64,000 bases of DNA, taken from assembly GCA_030760725.1 (NCBI GenBank), contig JASWHV010000004.1:56263136-56327135 (forward strand), in the 5' to 3' direction. Under the pieces are notes generated by a model. The model worked only from the letters and a program-made list of their open reading frames with translations. It was not told the origin of the DNA and ran no database searches. A program made the translations under genes and the position numbers. Shown in pieces: positions 44,866 through 54,290 of the stretch. How positions within the stretch are numbered: position 1 is the stretch's first letter; each line of letters opens with the position of its first letter. Source of the DNA: Neostapfia colusana. Lineage: Eukaryota; Streptophyta; Magnoliopsida; Poales; Poaceae.

Positions 44866-46452
44866 TCAGATCTCCTCCACTTTCACCTCAACTTGATTTA
44901 ATTGAACATCCCTCCTAGGCTCTTGTATTGTTATAAATTTTACTTTTGTGCCACTAGGGTGCGTTAGTTCCACCGTTCTGGTCGAACAATGGATGATTCC
45001 GTTATGTTTTGTCAACCAATCCATACCCAAGATAATATCTATCCCTTGTGAATCTATCACTATGAGGTTAGCAGTAAATACCACCCCATTAATGTCTAGG
45101 TTCACTTTGGGACACACTTGTCTTGTCCTTATTTCTCCACCTGGAGAGTTTACAGCTAGCATATGGTTCATTTGTGTGGTTGCTAGGTCATGCTTCTTAA
45201 CAAACCCTTGAGCAATGAACGAGTGGGTAGCACCAGAATCAAACAGCAGGGTTGCAAGGTGTAAATTGGCAGGAAACTTACCAACTACCATGTCGGGTGC
45301 CTCTTGTGCTTCCTCCATAGTGACGTGGTTCACCCGTCCTCTCATTACATTCTGCTGTTGTGGCTGCGCAGGCTTCTTCTTTGGGCATTTATGGGCGTAG
45401 TGCCCCACTTCACCGCAGCTAAAACATTGCACCCCAACCTTAGGTGCCTGGCCTTTGTTGTCTTGGGGTTGGTTTGGGGGTCCCTGTACTGCTGGTCGAG
45501 GTGGATATGCGGGGCGAGGCTGCTGTACAAACTGATGTTGTGGCTGCGCTGGTGCTACGGGAGGCCTGTAGTTCGGGTTGTACCCTCTTGGTGCTGAGAA
45601 GGGTACCGCAGCACAGTTCGTCTGCCCTGCAGGTGGCTGCATCAGACGTGGGCGAGTGTTGCTCCCTGAGGCTTGATGTGACCACCCGACCTTCCTCTTG
45701 TTCTCATTTTCCAAGGCCTTCAGCTTCCTTTCTACCACAAACGCTCTGTCCACCATCTTTTGGAAGCTTTCATACTCATTTGAGGACATTGCACACTGCA
45801 TCTCTGCAGTAAGTCTCTCCACGAAACAATCTTGTTTCTGCTCATCAGTCTCTATGTCCCGTGGGGCATAACGGGATAGTTGAGTAAATTTAGTGAAGTA
45901 TTCCCTCACCGTCATGTTTCCCTGCTGCAGTCCCAAAAACTCCTTCCTCTTGTTTTTGAGTTCACCTCTTGGTATGTAATGGTTGCGGAAGCTACGCTTG
46001 AACTCTTCCCAAGTGATGTTCTCAGGGTCATGATGGGCGGCCACGTAGGCGGTCCACCAATCAGCAGCAGGTCCATGCAATTGATGAGAGGCAAACAGTA
46101 CCCTCTCATACCCTTGGCACTGGATGATCCTCATCTTGCTTTCAATGGTCTTCAGCCAATCATCTGCCTCCAGAGGTTCAGCAGCACTTGCAAACTTTGG
46201 AGGTTGAGTTCCTAGAAACTCACTCAACCTTGGTTGGCGTGGTGCAGCTTGTGGAGGTGGAACTTGATGCAAGTTGGCCACCACTTGAGTCAAGTTCTGG
46301 ATGAGCTGATTCTGATTCTCCAGCATTTGGTGGAGGGGATCAACTCCTTCCCGGCGACCACCCTGGTCCTGGCCTCTAGAAAGATGAGGGTCGCATGCCT
46401 CATCGTTGTTGTTGGAGGGGTTGGCAGCACGTCCTTTTCCTCTTCCGGCCAT
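44866..46452 (-). CDS. Element B gag-protease, intact frame
   Basis: 528 residues from ATG 46452 (MAGRGKGRAANPSNNND). Retrotransposon gag domain about residues 80-240 (FLGTQPPKFASAAEPLEADD, ADWWTAYVAAHHD, EFKRSFRNHYIPRG, LSRYAPRDIETDEQKQ), a Pro/Gln-rich linker, CCHC knuckle CFSCGEVGHYAHKC near residue 350, and NHVTMEEAQEAPD. The aspartic protease has intact LLFDSGATHSF and GIDIILGMDWLTKHNGII. It forms the virus-like particle and processes the polyprotein (known family role). The longest undamaged reading frame in the window. It ends just before RT at a TGA. Confidence 0.95.
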   Translation of the reverse strand: MAGRGKGRAANPSNNNDEACDPHLSRGQDQGGRREGVDPLHQMLENQNQLIQNLTQVVANLHQVPPPQAAPRQPRLSEFLGTQPPKFASAAEPLEADDWLKTIESKMRIIQCQGYERVLFASHQLHGPAADWWTAYVAAHHDPENITWEEFKRSFRNHYIPRGELKNKRKEFLGLQQGNMTVREYFTKFTQLSRYAPRDIETDEQKQDCFVERLTAEMQCAMSSNEYESFQKMVDRAFVVERKLKALENENKRKVGWSHQASGSNTRPRLMQPPAGQTNCAAVPFSAPRGYNPNYRPPVAPAQPQHQFVQQPRPAYPPRPAVQGPPNQPQDNKGQAPKVGVQCFSCGEVGHYAHKCPKKKPAQPQQQNVMRGRVNHVTMEEAQEAPDMVVGKFPANLHLATLLFDSGATHSFIAQGFVKKHDLATTQMNHMLAVNSPGGEIRTRQVCPKVNLDINGVVFTANLIVIDSQGIDIILGMDWLTKHNGIIHCSTRTVELTHPSGTKVKFITIQEPRRDVQLNQVEVKVEEI

Positions 46453-46744
46453 CTGGCAGAATCAACCAATGTTATTTAGTATCATCTTACTACTTTCATT
46501 TGTTTGTACTTTGAAGTGTTGAGGCTTTGTTATACTTTTACGAGGGTTCATATCTCACACCAAATAAATGCACTATTATTTCATGTGGGTTCACACATCA
46601 AAGCAAAACAATCTGAAGACGAGGCTGTGGACAATTGCTCATCGCTTCCACAACTCACGTCACACACCAAGCATTAACACACCATTAACTTAACGTAACG
46701 ACTCGACTATTCGACATCTTCCTAACTAAGGGAAGGACCCTACA

Positions 46745-47524
46745 CTACTCGTTTTCTTGAGCTGGCTCCTCTGGATCTTCCTCATCATTTTGGCTTCCTT
46801 CTGACTCTGCTTTGGGTGGGGAGGCTGCTGGTGGAGAAGTGCGACGACGCCTGATCGCCCGGCGATCTGGGGAGTCAGGAGTCCATGTATCATTCACGGT
46901 GACACACAGTTCATTCCCATCTCCTCTTTCTCTCGCCCTTAAGCAGGCTCGCAGCAACGCCTCCGTTTCCTTCAGGGTGTCTCGGACATCCTGAAGCTCT
47001 TGTTGACACTCCTCCAGTCGAGTGCTGAGCATAGAAGCATCTTCCAAGCACAAGTCCATGTGCTCATGGGAAGTCCCTTGCTGCACCGGCGGGTACTTGT
47101 ACTCCGTGGTACCACTCTCACGCTGGAGGACATACATGTACTCAGTTTTGTCCAAGTGGCGACGATAGATGTGACTCTGGCAGGTGATGGCCTCCCAGGT
47201 GACATCTTTCTCCGCATCGACCTGTGTCGCTCTACAAGCTGGAGAGTGGTGAATCTTAAGCAGCTGATTTTCGTGTATTATCCTCATCTCTGAACTCCAT
47301 TCTTCCCTCTTCTCATGGATGGTCCTGGTGGAGTTATAGTGGATGATTAGCTTGCCCGTATTGCCGGCGGCTTCGAGCATACGCCGAAGACGGCGCAATA
47401 AGCCTCCTACTGCCAATCCGTAGGAAAGGTACGTCACCGGACGGCTCTCCTCTCTCAAGGCAAGGGCAACTACGGGAACTCTCCCTCCTGTGGACTTGCG
47501 AGCGGTACGAATCATGCGAACCAT
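46745..47524 (-). CDS. Element B pre-gag ORF0
   Basis: Intact 259-codon frame between PBS and gag, starting ATG 47524 (MVRMIRTARKSTGGRV). Order: a basic N-terminus, LIIHYNSTRTIHEKREEW, a Cys/His-containing middle (CRATQVDAEKDVTWEAITC), a predicted coiled coil (LSTRLEECQQELQDVRDTLK), and an Arg-rich then acidic tail (AIRRRRTSPP ... EEDPEEPAQENE). I recognise no enzyme motif and no membrane segment. It parallels E3 ORF0 (34950-33973). Gypsy elements with an ORF0 upstream of gag have been described in rice; whether this is the same family needs a comparison. Function unknown. Confidence 0.75.
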   Translation of the reverse strand: MVRMIRTARKSTGGRVPVVALALREESRPVTYLSYGLAVGGLLRRLRRMLEAAGNTGKLIIHYNSTRTIHEKREEWSSEMRIIHENQLLKIHHSPACRATQVDAEKDVTWEAITCQSHIYRRHLDKTEYMYVLQRESGTTEYKYPPVQQGTSHEHMDLCLEDASMLSTRLEECQQELQDVRDTLKETEALLRACLRARERGDGNELCVTVNDTWTPDSPDRRAIRRRRTSPPAASPPKAESEGSQNDEEDPEEPAQENE

Positions 47525-47725
47525 CTAAAACAAAAAGAATTTAAACTTAGGTTAGATAAACTCTTAAACAAAAATCCTATTTTGAATGAAAATTGGGGTA
47601 AGATGAAGAAAGTGACTCATTAAATAACACTTTTCAACACACACCTTGTAAAAATAGTTTTTAAGAAAATAAGGTCCTTAAATACGTCCATTTCTACCTA
47701 GGTCCACGTTCCTACGGGCAACCTT
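47525..47725 (-). other. Element B leader between PBS and ORF0
   Basis: About 200 bp, AT-rich, no feature recognised beyond one TAGGTCCACGTTCCTACGGG segment that resembles the units repeated in the E1 leader. Confidence 0.6.
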
Positions 47726-47738
47726 GGCTCTGATACCA
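47726..47738 (-). promoter_or_regulatory. Element B primer binding site (tRNA-iMet)
   Basis: The minus strand reads TGGTATCAGAGCC, four bases inside the 5' LTR end at 47743. Single copy. Confidence 0.92.
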
Positions 47739-47742
47739 CTTC

Positions 47743-50700
47743 TGTCACACCCGGTTTCTTCGAAGAACAACCGAGTGAATATCACATGTATGACAGGATC
47801 ATTTTCTCATACATGTGATGACAGATAGTGAAGCATCATTTATTACAAGCCAGGTGTCGAATATAAATAAGTCTTACGTAGCAAATGTCTCGATTAACAA
47901 TAATAAGTTCATCACAAGTAAATAAACTAGCAGCGGAATATTATTCTTGAGGGCTCCAACACAGGCGTTGCCCGGGGGTCTCCATGAACCCAGAAACCTT
48001 CTTCGGGTCCAAAGTCTTGGTCATTACCTCATTATCTTGACCTGAGCAGCAATATAAACCAACATATATGCAAGGTTGAGTACCGATGGTACTCAACAAG
48101 TGTGGGAAAATTATATCATGCATGGCTAGAACAAGGAGAGGTTGAACTCATGGTTAAAGCACTACGCAATTAATACCTATCACCTTAGCTTATTAAGCAC
48201 CTACATTACTACACAAGTGAAATGGTCCCAATCTCCCATCCTATCATCATAATCACATATCCATAACATCATTTCCAATGTTAAGCTCCCCGCTTAACAT
48301 CCACAACTTCCAAAACCATCAATCCTCTAATCATGAATAAGTCCAAGCCGCTCTTGACCGTGAGCACGGCTGTCATGACAGTTTTGACTCTGCAGAGTTT
48401 GCACCACTGTACCCACATGTAGTGATTTCATCCCCCGTTGCCGGGTGGACTAAAAGAACCTCCATTATGCCAGTGGCTACGAACCACATTCACACTTCCC
48501 AGGTGTGTAGCCAGGAGATCACTACGAAGCCTTTACAAAGGGATTCCCGACGAGCGTGGGCCCACTGAGGTTTCACCCCTAACAGCATACAAGAGGCTCC
48601 AACCCCGCTGCAGTGGCCCCCTCTTGAGCCTTGCGGTTCATATGGTAGTCCAGCTGACACCTATTCCCCGCACCATCCAACACACCCATACTACGCCGGG
48701 GATACACCTAATTAATTGGCCAAGCTGCCCCATCTCAGCATGTGGTTGGCACTGTAAAGCCAGGTTACATGCTCCATGAACCGGTCCTTAGGATCCAGGC
48801 AAGTACTAAACACAAACCCGAGTCTCGTGCACCCAGCACACAACCAAAACATCCAACTTGCCTTGATCCCTACCTCTACACAATCTCACAATATCTCATT
48901 CAAGAGTATGGTAAAATAAACTGATGATCTCATATCCCAATTATCCCATTCTAAGCATGGCTAAGCATATGCATAAAAATAAATGACATGATAAAATAAA
49001 TCCCAACCCAAGCTACAAGGAAAACAAGGCAATGCAATTCTATGGAAACTTCCTAGCATGGGTTTCATATTTCAATTGACAATGCAAATGATTCTATCTA
49101 CACATACTAGCATAGGATCAAAGTGGTCAAGGACACTTGCCTCCTTCCTGCTGCTCTTGAAATGGGTAGTCCTGATCTTGGAAAGGAATAACTTGCTCTT
49201 GAGCAGGTTCTACATCATACCATCACACATAGCAAAAGAAAAACAACAATCCATAAGACATAGTCCACACTTCCACTTCATACAAACCACACATTCACAT
49301 TTATGAAAGTCATTCACAATTATATGTGTTGGGATTACTCTATGTGTGTTGATTTGTGGCTTGCATACACTTTTGATCATATGTATATGATTCCTACTTT
49401 TGTGTTCACATTTATACTTACATACTATATATATGAGTTTCCAATTTAAATAAATTACTTATATTCAACTACTACACCTTTTTGCTACCAAGTATGCATG
49501 AAAGGTATTTTCCTTCTTCATAAGTGTCTTCAGAATTTCTACCAACCATAAACTGAATTCTTTGAATTTTAGAACTCCATTTATCATTTACTAGTTGCTA
49601 TATTTTCAGATTTATTTCCTATGCCTAAGTGTGAACTTTATTATAAAAATAACAAGATGCATCATCTAAACAGAATAGGTTCTGATCTAAAATATTTGCT
49701 AATATATTTTTGACCTTTTCCTCTGATGTAAACTATTTCACAATTATTTTCCCTATTTTCTAGAACTATTCTTTATTTAAAAATGTGTCCCTAAATGTGA
49801 ATAATAAATTAAACAGATTCAATTCAGCCCAAAATATATTTTTATCTCACTCCAAAGTTTCCTAAATACTGAGAAAGTCTTTAATTAAATTTTGACAATA
49901 TGTTTGTCCCACTTTTTAATTTTTAAACACTAGCCACATATTCAATTTCCTAAATTAAATACTAAACAGGGCTAAAAAGGTAAACTCACCCCACTACAGG
50001 GTCTATAATATTATTTTCAGAATTTCCAGGGGTCTAGCTACACTTATCAGAGGAGTTTTTCTTAATTTTTATTAAGTCCAGGGACTAAAATTGATTTTTA
50101 AATGAATTTACATGATTTTCCGAAGTTCCAGGTGCTAGATCAGAAGTTTCCGGGGCTAGCTCTTATTTCCCGAGAACCCCAGGGGGTAGCACGTAAGATT
50201 TCCAGTCTTTATAACGCGGGGCTGACGTGGACCGTCCGATTTTAAAACCGACGGCTGAGATTATAACGTCGAACCGGTACGCGGGGATTTAAACCCTACC
50301 GTGCGATTTAAAATAAACGGCGCACAAGCGGCCACGTCGCTCTGATCGAACGCGGGCGGCGCTGCCAGCGGCGCACGGCGGCGGGAAGCGGCGATCTCGC
50401 CGGAAACTTTCGGATCTTCGGGAATTCTTCCTAGAACTGTGATTTTATGGCATAGATCGGGAGAGGGGAGGTCGGGGATCTCACCTCGGGGGTTTTCTTG
50501 AGCTCGGAGGTCCTGGAAAGTTATCGGCGACGAGGTCCGAGGCAAAACCATGGCGAAGCTCGTCGGCGCTGTGTTTACACAGCAAGTCACCGAGTTTTCT
50601 GCACCTGCAAGGTTCCCCGGAGGCGGTGGATCAAGACCAGCGAGTTAGATCGGAATTTCCGAGCTTAGATCGGCCAGAATTCACCGGAGAAGTCTCGATT

Positions 50701-51171
50701 CTCACCGGAGGAAAATCGGCGGATCGCGTGGGAAAAACAGAACGAGGCCGGGGTTGTTATAGACGGGGGAGGGCGGCGGGGTGGTTTAGATCAAGTCCAC
50801 GTCGCCTACGAACAGAATTCAGCGGGGATACGCCGAAATCCTGATCGGTTTTGATTCGGGTGAGAGGGAGTCCGGCGCGGGCGCGAGGTAGACGACGATC
50901 TGGTGGGTCCCACCTGTCAGCGGAAGGAAGCGGCGCGCGCGGCTGCGGGCTGGCACGGGCGCTGGCTGGGCCGGCTGGTGGGTTGCGGCCCACTGGCCGG
51001 TTTTTTTCTGTTTTCTCTTTTTCTTTTTTTTTCTATTTCTTTTCTGATTTGAGTTTAATTTGAATTCTAGTTTGAATTTGAATTTTTGCAAAACATACAA
51101 CACGTCTAAAAATTTTTAAATTCCCCTCTTAACATGAGTTTAGGGTCTTAACAAAATTTTGGGGTGTTACA
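47743..51171 (-). repeat. Element B 5' LTR
   Basis: 3,429 bp, nearly identical to the 3' LTR. Differences with possible effect: the TATA-like site reads CTATAACAAC (50762-50753) instead of CTATAAAAAC. Micro-gene exon 3 has lost about 5 bp near 48025 and shifts frame. A candidate exon 1 ATG is present at 50551 (exon 50551-50485, phase 1). Exon 2 (49209-49141) is open. Palindrome CTGTCATGACAG at 48370-48381. Confidence 0.95.
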
Positions 51172-51176
51172 ATGAT

Positions 51177-51514
51177 ATATCAAAATCAGCTTTAAAAACT
51201 CTTCCAAATCGAGACATGTTGACATAAGCTCACCATTTGAATCTACAACCTTGCAGCATTTTTTAGTGAAAACAATTTCAAGATTTTTCATCTAGCAATT
51301 GTGAAACAGAAAGCGGGTTGTATTTCAGATTTTTAACAAGTGCCACATCTTTGATAGTGTAGTGATTATTAACTCTAACCGAACCCTTAGGAATTATAGG
51401 AGTTGAAGAATTATCGGCAAAAGTAACATTCTCTACACGTGACACAAAAGAGAGGGAGGAGAACCATTCTTTGTTACCAGTCATGTGGCGTGGGCAACCT
51501 GAATCCACAAGCAA
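51177..51514 (-). pseudogene. Copia aspartic protease and start of GAG-pre-integrase linker
   Basis: LLVDSGCPRHMTGNKEWFSS is the copia protease signature (D-S-G-C-x-x-H-M-T-G). Then come VTFADNSSTPIIPKGSVRV and NLKYNPLSVSQLLDEKS, and a stop near 51278. Reading beyond the stop gives a normal linker into the B insertion site, continuous with 38505. Confidence 0.93.
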
Positions 51515-52980
51515 AATGTTCTCCTTCCTTGAGCGTGTAACCTACATAGAAGCACAATACGTCGATGACTAAATACTGGGGTTAGTCAAAAGGCATTTAG
51601 CAATCTAGTACTGAGTCACACGATGACCAGCAGGAATAACACGCGAAAGCTAAGATAAAACAGCAGGTTCATGAGCCAAAGTTTGAGAATTCTTGCACTC
51701 AATTACTGACCTACGAGGTGTGTCTTGTATAGCACTAAAAACAGTAGGTTTTGGAGCAAAGTTTCTAGGTTTTTTACATATTACAGCAGGTTGCAAGTGT
51801 CTAACATTCTGTTCCGCACGTGCAGCAAGTTTTGCTTGGTTGCTACGTGATCTAGATAACATTTTTTGCTTCTTTACCTTTTTAGTTAGTCTATAACAAA
51901 AATATATGACATGACCATCTCTATCACAGTAAGTACAATGAAATTTAACCCCATGTTAATGTCTAGAAGAGCAAGCAACGTGTGTTTTAGCAACCGAATG
52001 AGATAACACCCCTGCTGACCTAAAAACCACCTCTTTTGTTTAGGAACTGTTTTAATCAAACCACTTCCTAGTGACTTTACAACCATAGGTGGATGTGCCT
52101 TAGCATGAGCATGAGAATCAAAACCTAAACCAGTTTTATCATTGCAAGTCTTAGAAGAATTCAGCAGCAAGTTCAGATTTTTATTCCCATTAAAAAACCG
52201 CTCTAGTGTCTTATGCATGTCAACAAGTTTAATAGACAAGTCTAGGCAGTTGTCACGTGAAGTTTTTCCTTTTAATTTGCAATTAAAACAATATTTAACT
52301 TCATGAGAACATAAAGCATTGCTCAAAATAGAAATCTCATTTATAGCATCATGTAGTTTCTTATCAAGATTATCACAACTATAACAATGCAATCAGTTGT
52401 AGAACAACTAGCATCTTTCATGTTTTTATCGTTAAGTGCCGCAAGCTTTTTGTTCTTTTCAATTTCAAGTTCAAGTTTATCAAGTGTGGAGGTGTGCGTA
52501 CTTCTTAAGGAGGACAATTGTTCATATATTAATTCACATGAGGAACAAGAATCATCACTAGAAATCAAAGATTTTAACCAGTTAATTCATATTCTAGTGA
52601 TTCAATTTTAATAGCATTGTCCCTAAGTTTTTTGTCCTTTTTATTAAGTACAACAGTGGCACGATAAATAGCATCACACATTTCTTTGCAAGTCAGACAT
52701 ACCTCTTCTTCGTTGTTGTTGTGTTTTGCTTCCTCCATACTTGATCTTGAGTTGCCTGCCATGAAACACATTGTTGCGATGTCGAGTTGTTATCTAGGAG
52801 TGCGGAGAGAATGTGTTCCATCATTTGCCGTTTTGTGGAAGTCTTCTTTTTTTCTTATTGTTGTTGCCAGTAGACGACTTGAACATGGTTTGCTTTTTGT
52901 CATAGGAAGTTGTACCTAAAATATTAAGGCAATCTGTACGAAAATGTCCTATCTTACCACATTCGAAGCATCATTATGAA
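51515..52980 (-). pseudogene. Copia gag C-terminal region with two zinc knuckles and coiled coil
   Basis: Knuckle 1 CFECGKIGHFRTDC lies at about 52974-52933. Then a stretch with stops, a coiled-coil segment in broken frames (LDKLELEIEKNKKLAALNDK near 52480-52420), CDNLDKKLHDAINEIS, CFNCKLKGKTSRDNCLDLS, and NSSKTCNDKTGLGFDSH. Knuckle 2 CTYCDRDGHVIYFC follows near 51935-51894. Two CCHC motifs and a long coiled coil before protease fit the Maximus/SIRE branch of Ty1/copia (family knowledge). Several stops and frameshifts, so dead. Confidence 0.85.
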
Positions 52981-53124
52981 CCAACACTTTCTCTCCTTCT
53001 AGTTGTCACATTTTGCAATGCTATTGAGAACCGAGTAGAGAGAAGTGCTATCTCCTCCTCTGGAAACTTTTCAATCTGTTTAAGTGTTAGAGAGGACAAC
53101 AAGCAAGTGTTCCACATGATAAAG
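52981..53124 (-). pseudogene. Copia gag piece before knuckle 1
   Basis: Short open segment LTLKQIEKFPEEEIALLSTRF, typical of the stretch ahead of the first copia knuckle. It is bounded above by the insertion of fragment D1 at 53125 and below by a stop near 52978. Confidence 0.7.
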
Positions 53125-53735
53125 TGTAACACACTCAAAATTACTACCATGCATTGCATACATTTTTCATATAGAGAAACATTTAAAAAAGAAGAAGAAA
53201 TAAAGAGAGGAATATACAAGCAAATAAAATAATAAAATAGGAAATAAAAATGGAAAATAATGAAAATAAATAGAAAAGGAAATGAAATAAAAATAAAAAG
53301 AAAAAATAAATTAAATAGCCAAATTTGGCCACCCCCAATTTTTCCCCAAAATTCCCCAAATTCCCCTCTCCCCTAATTTCCCTAATTTTTCCCAATTTTC
53401 CTGATTTTTCCAAATTTCTCAAAATCCCCCTAGGGAATTTTCCCAACATTTGGGGGGAATTTCCCCCAATTTTGGCCGCCCCAATTAGGGGGGAACCCTA
53501 ATGGGCCCCACCCCTTGGCCGCAGCCCATTAGGGGGGAGGGACCCTAGCCCCCCCCCCTTTTGGATTTTTGTGGGCTTTTATTTTTCAATTAATCTCAGC
53601 CATTGGTGGAAAATAAATAATAAAATCCTAGCCCCTAGCTCCTAGCTCTTTTAAAATTAAATCTAAGCCATTGGATAATTGGGTTACTAAAATCCTAGCC
53701 ACCCTAGAGTAAGTATACTTAGAATATAACACATC
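53125..53735 (+). mobile_element. D1: U3 fragment of an A/E3-like LTR in copia gag
   Basis: Begins TGTAACACACTCAAAATTAC with ATGCATTGCATACATT, clearly related to the U3 start of the E3 LTR (minus strand from 37786). It is then A- and C-rich (53230-53470) with a poly-C run near 53548. TAAAG flanks both sides (53120-53124, 53736-53740), but the right end lacks CA and gag coding seems to continue to about 53717, so the right boundary is uncertain. Confidence 0.55.
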
Positions 53736-54046
53736 TAAAGTAAGTGTACTCATGGTAGTGGATTCACGAATAGATGTAACTTTCATCTCCCAAAATGGCA
53801 TGTCTAATGCACCTACAATTGCCTAGCATTTTCAGCATCTGGAAAAATAATATTAATGCTACGCAAGTTGCTGAGAATTTTGTTAAAGCGAGCAAAGAAG
53901 TCATCGATCGACTCACCGGGTTGCATCTCGAAACGCATGTATTCTTTCTTGAACATATCTTGTCTTACTCCTTGATCGTGTTAGAGCCTTTGTGGTAGTC
54001 GCATAGTGCTTTCCATACGTCATACGCAGATCGGAGGTGTGCAGCA
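53736..54046 (-). pseudogene. Copia gag N-proximal piece (UBN2-type)
   Basis: The minus strand gives FKKEYMRFEMQPGESIDDFF then ARFNKILSNL (about 53970-53880), a classic copia gag core, and further down DMPFWEMKVTSIRESTTMST. The frame changes near 53990 and has a stop near 53810. It is truncated upstream by fragment D2 at 54047. Confidence 0.85.
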
Positions 54047-54290
54047 CGGTAACACCCTCAAAATTACTACCATGCATTGCATACATTTTTTACGTAGAGA
54101 AGCATTAAAAAAAGGGGGAATAAAGAAACAAATAAAATAATAAAAGGAAATAAAAATAGGAAATAATGAAAATAAATAGAAAAGAAAAGAAATAAAGATA
54201 AAAGGAAAAAATAAATAAATTTCGGCCGCCCCAAATTCCCCCAACCCCCCCCCCCTAAATCCCCCTCCCCTTGACCGCACCACCTAAAGG
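54047..54290 (+). mobile_element. D2: second U3 fragment of the D1 family
   Basis: TAACACCCTCAAAATTACTA followed by the same ATGCATTGCATACATTT as D1; similar for about 200 bp. Initial TG missing. It ends in a poly-C stretch (about 54246-54257) near the truncated end of the E4 LTR. Probably the left flank of a deletion. Confidence 0.55.

Larger units (their letters stand above)
38506..51171 (-). mobile_element. Element B, complete Tekay-type Ty3/gypsy element
   Basis: 12,666 bp with two LTRs of 3.43 kb (38506-41938, 47743-51171), PBS, PPT, ORF0, gag-PR, RT, RNase H, INT and chromodomain, flanked by perfect ATGAT duplications (38501-38505, 51172-51176). It sits in a copia element between protease and GAG-pre-integrase. 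The LTRs are nearly identical by eye, so it is the youngest complete insertion here. The polyprotein has four in-frame stops and one frameshift, so this copy depends on helpers at best. Confidence 0.97.

Noticed and set aside
45444..45812. Plus-strand 122-codon frame in element B
   Set aside because: Shadow of the intact gag-protease frame on the opposite strand.
53120..53740. TAAAG on both sides of D1 as a true target duplication
   Set aside because: The right end lacks CA, and copia gag coding appears to continue to about 53717, inside the supposed insert, so the match may be chance.
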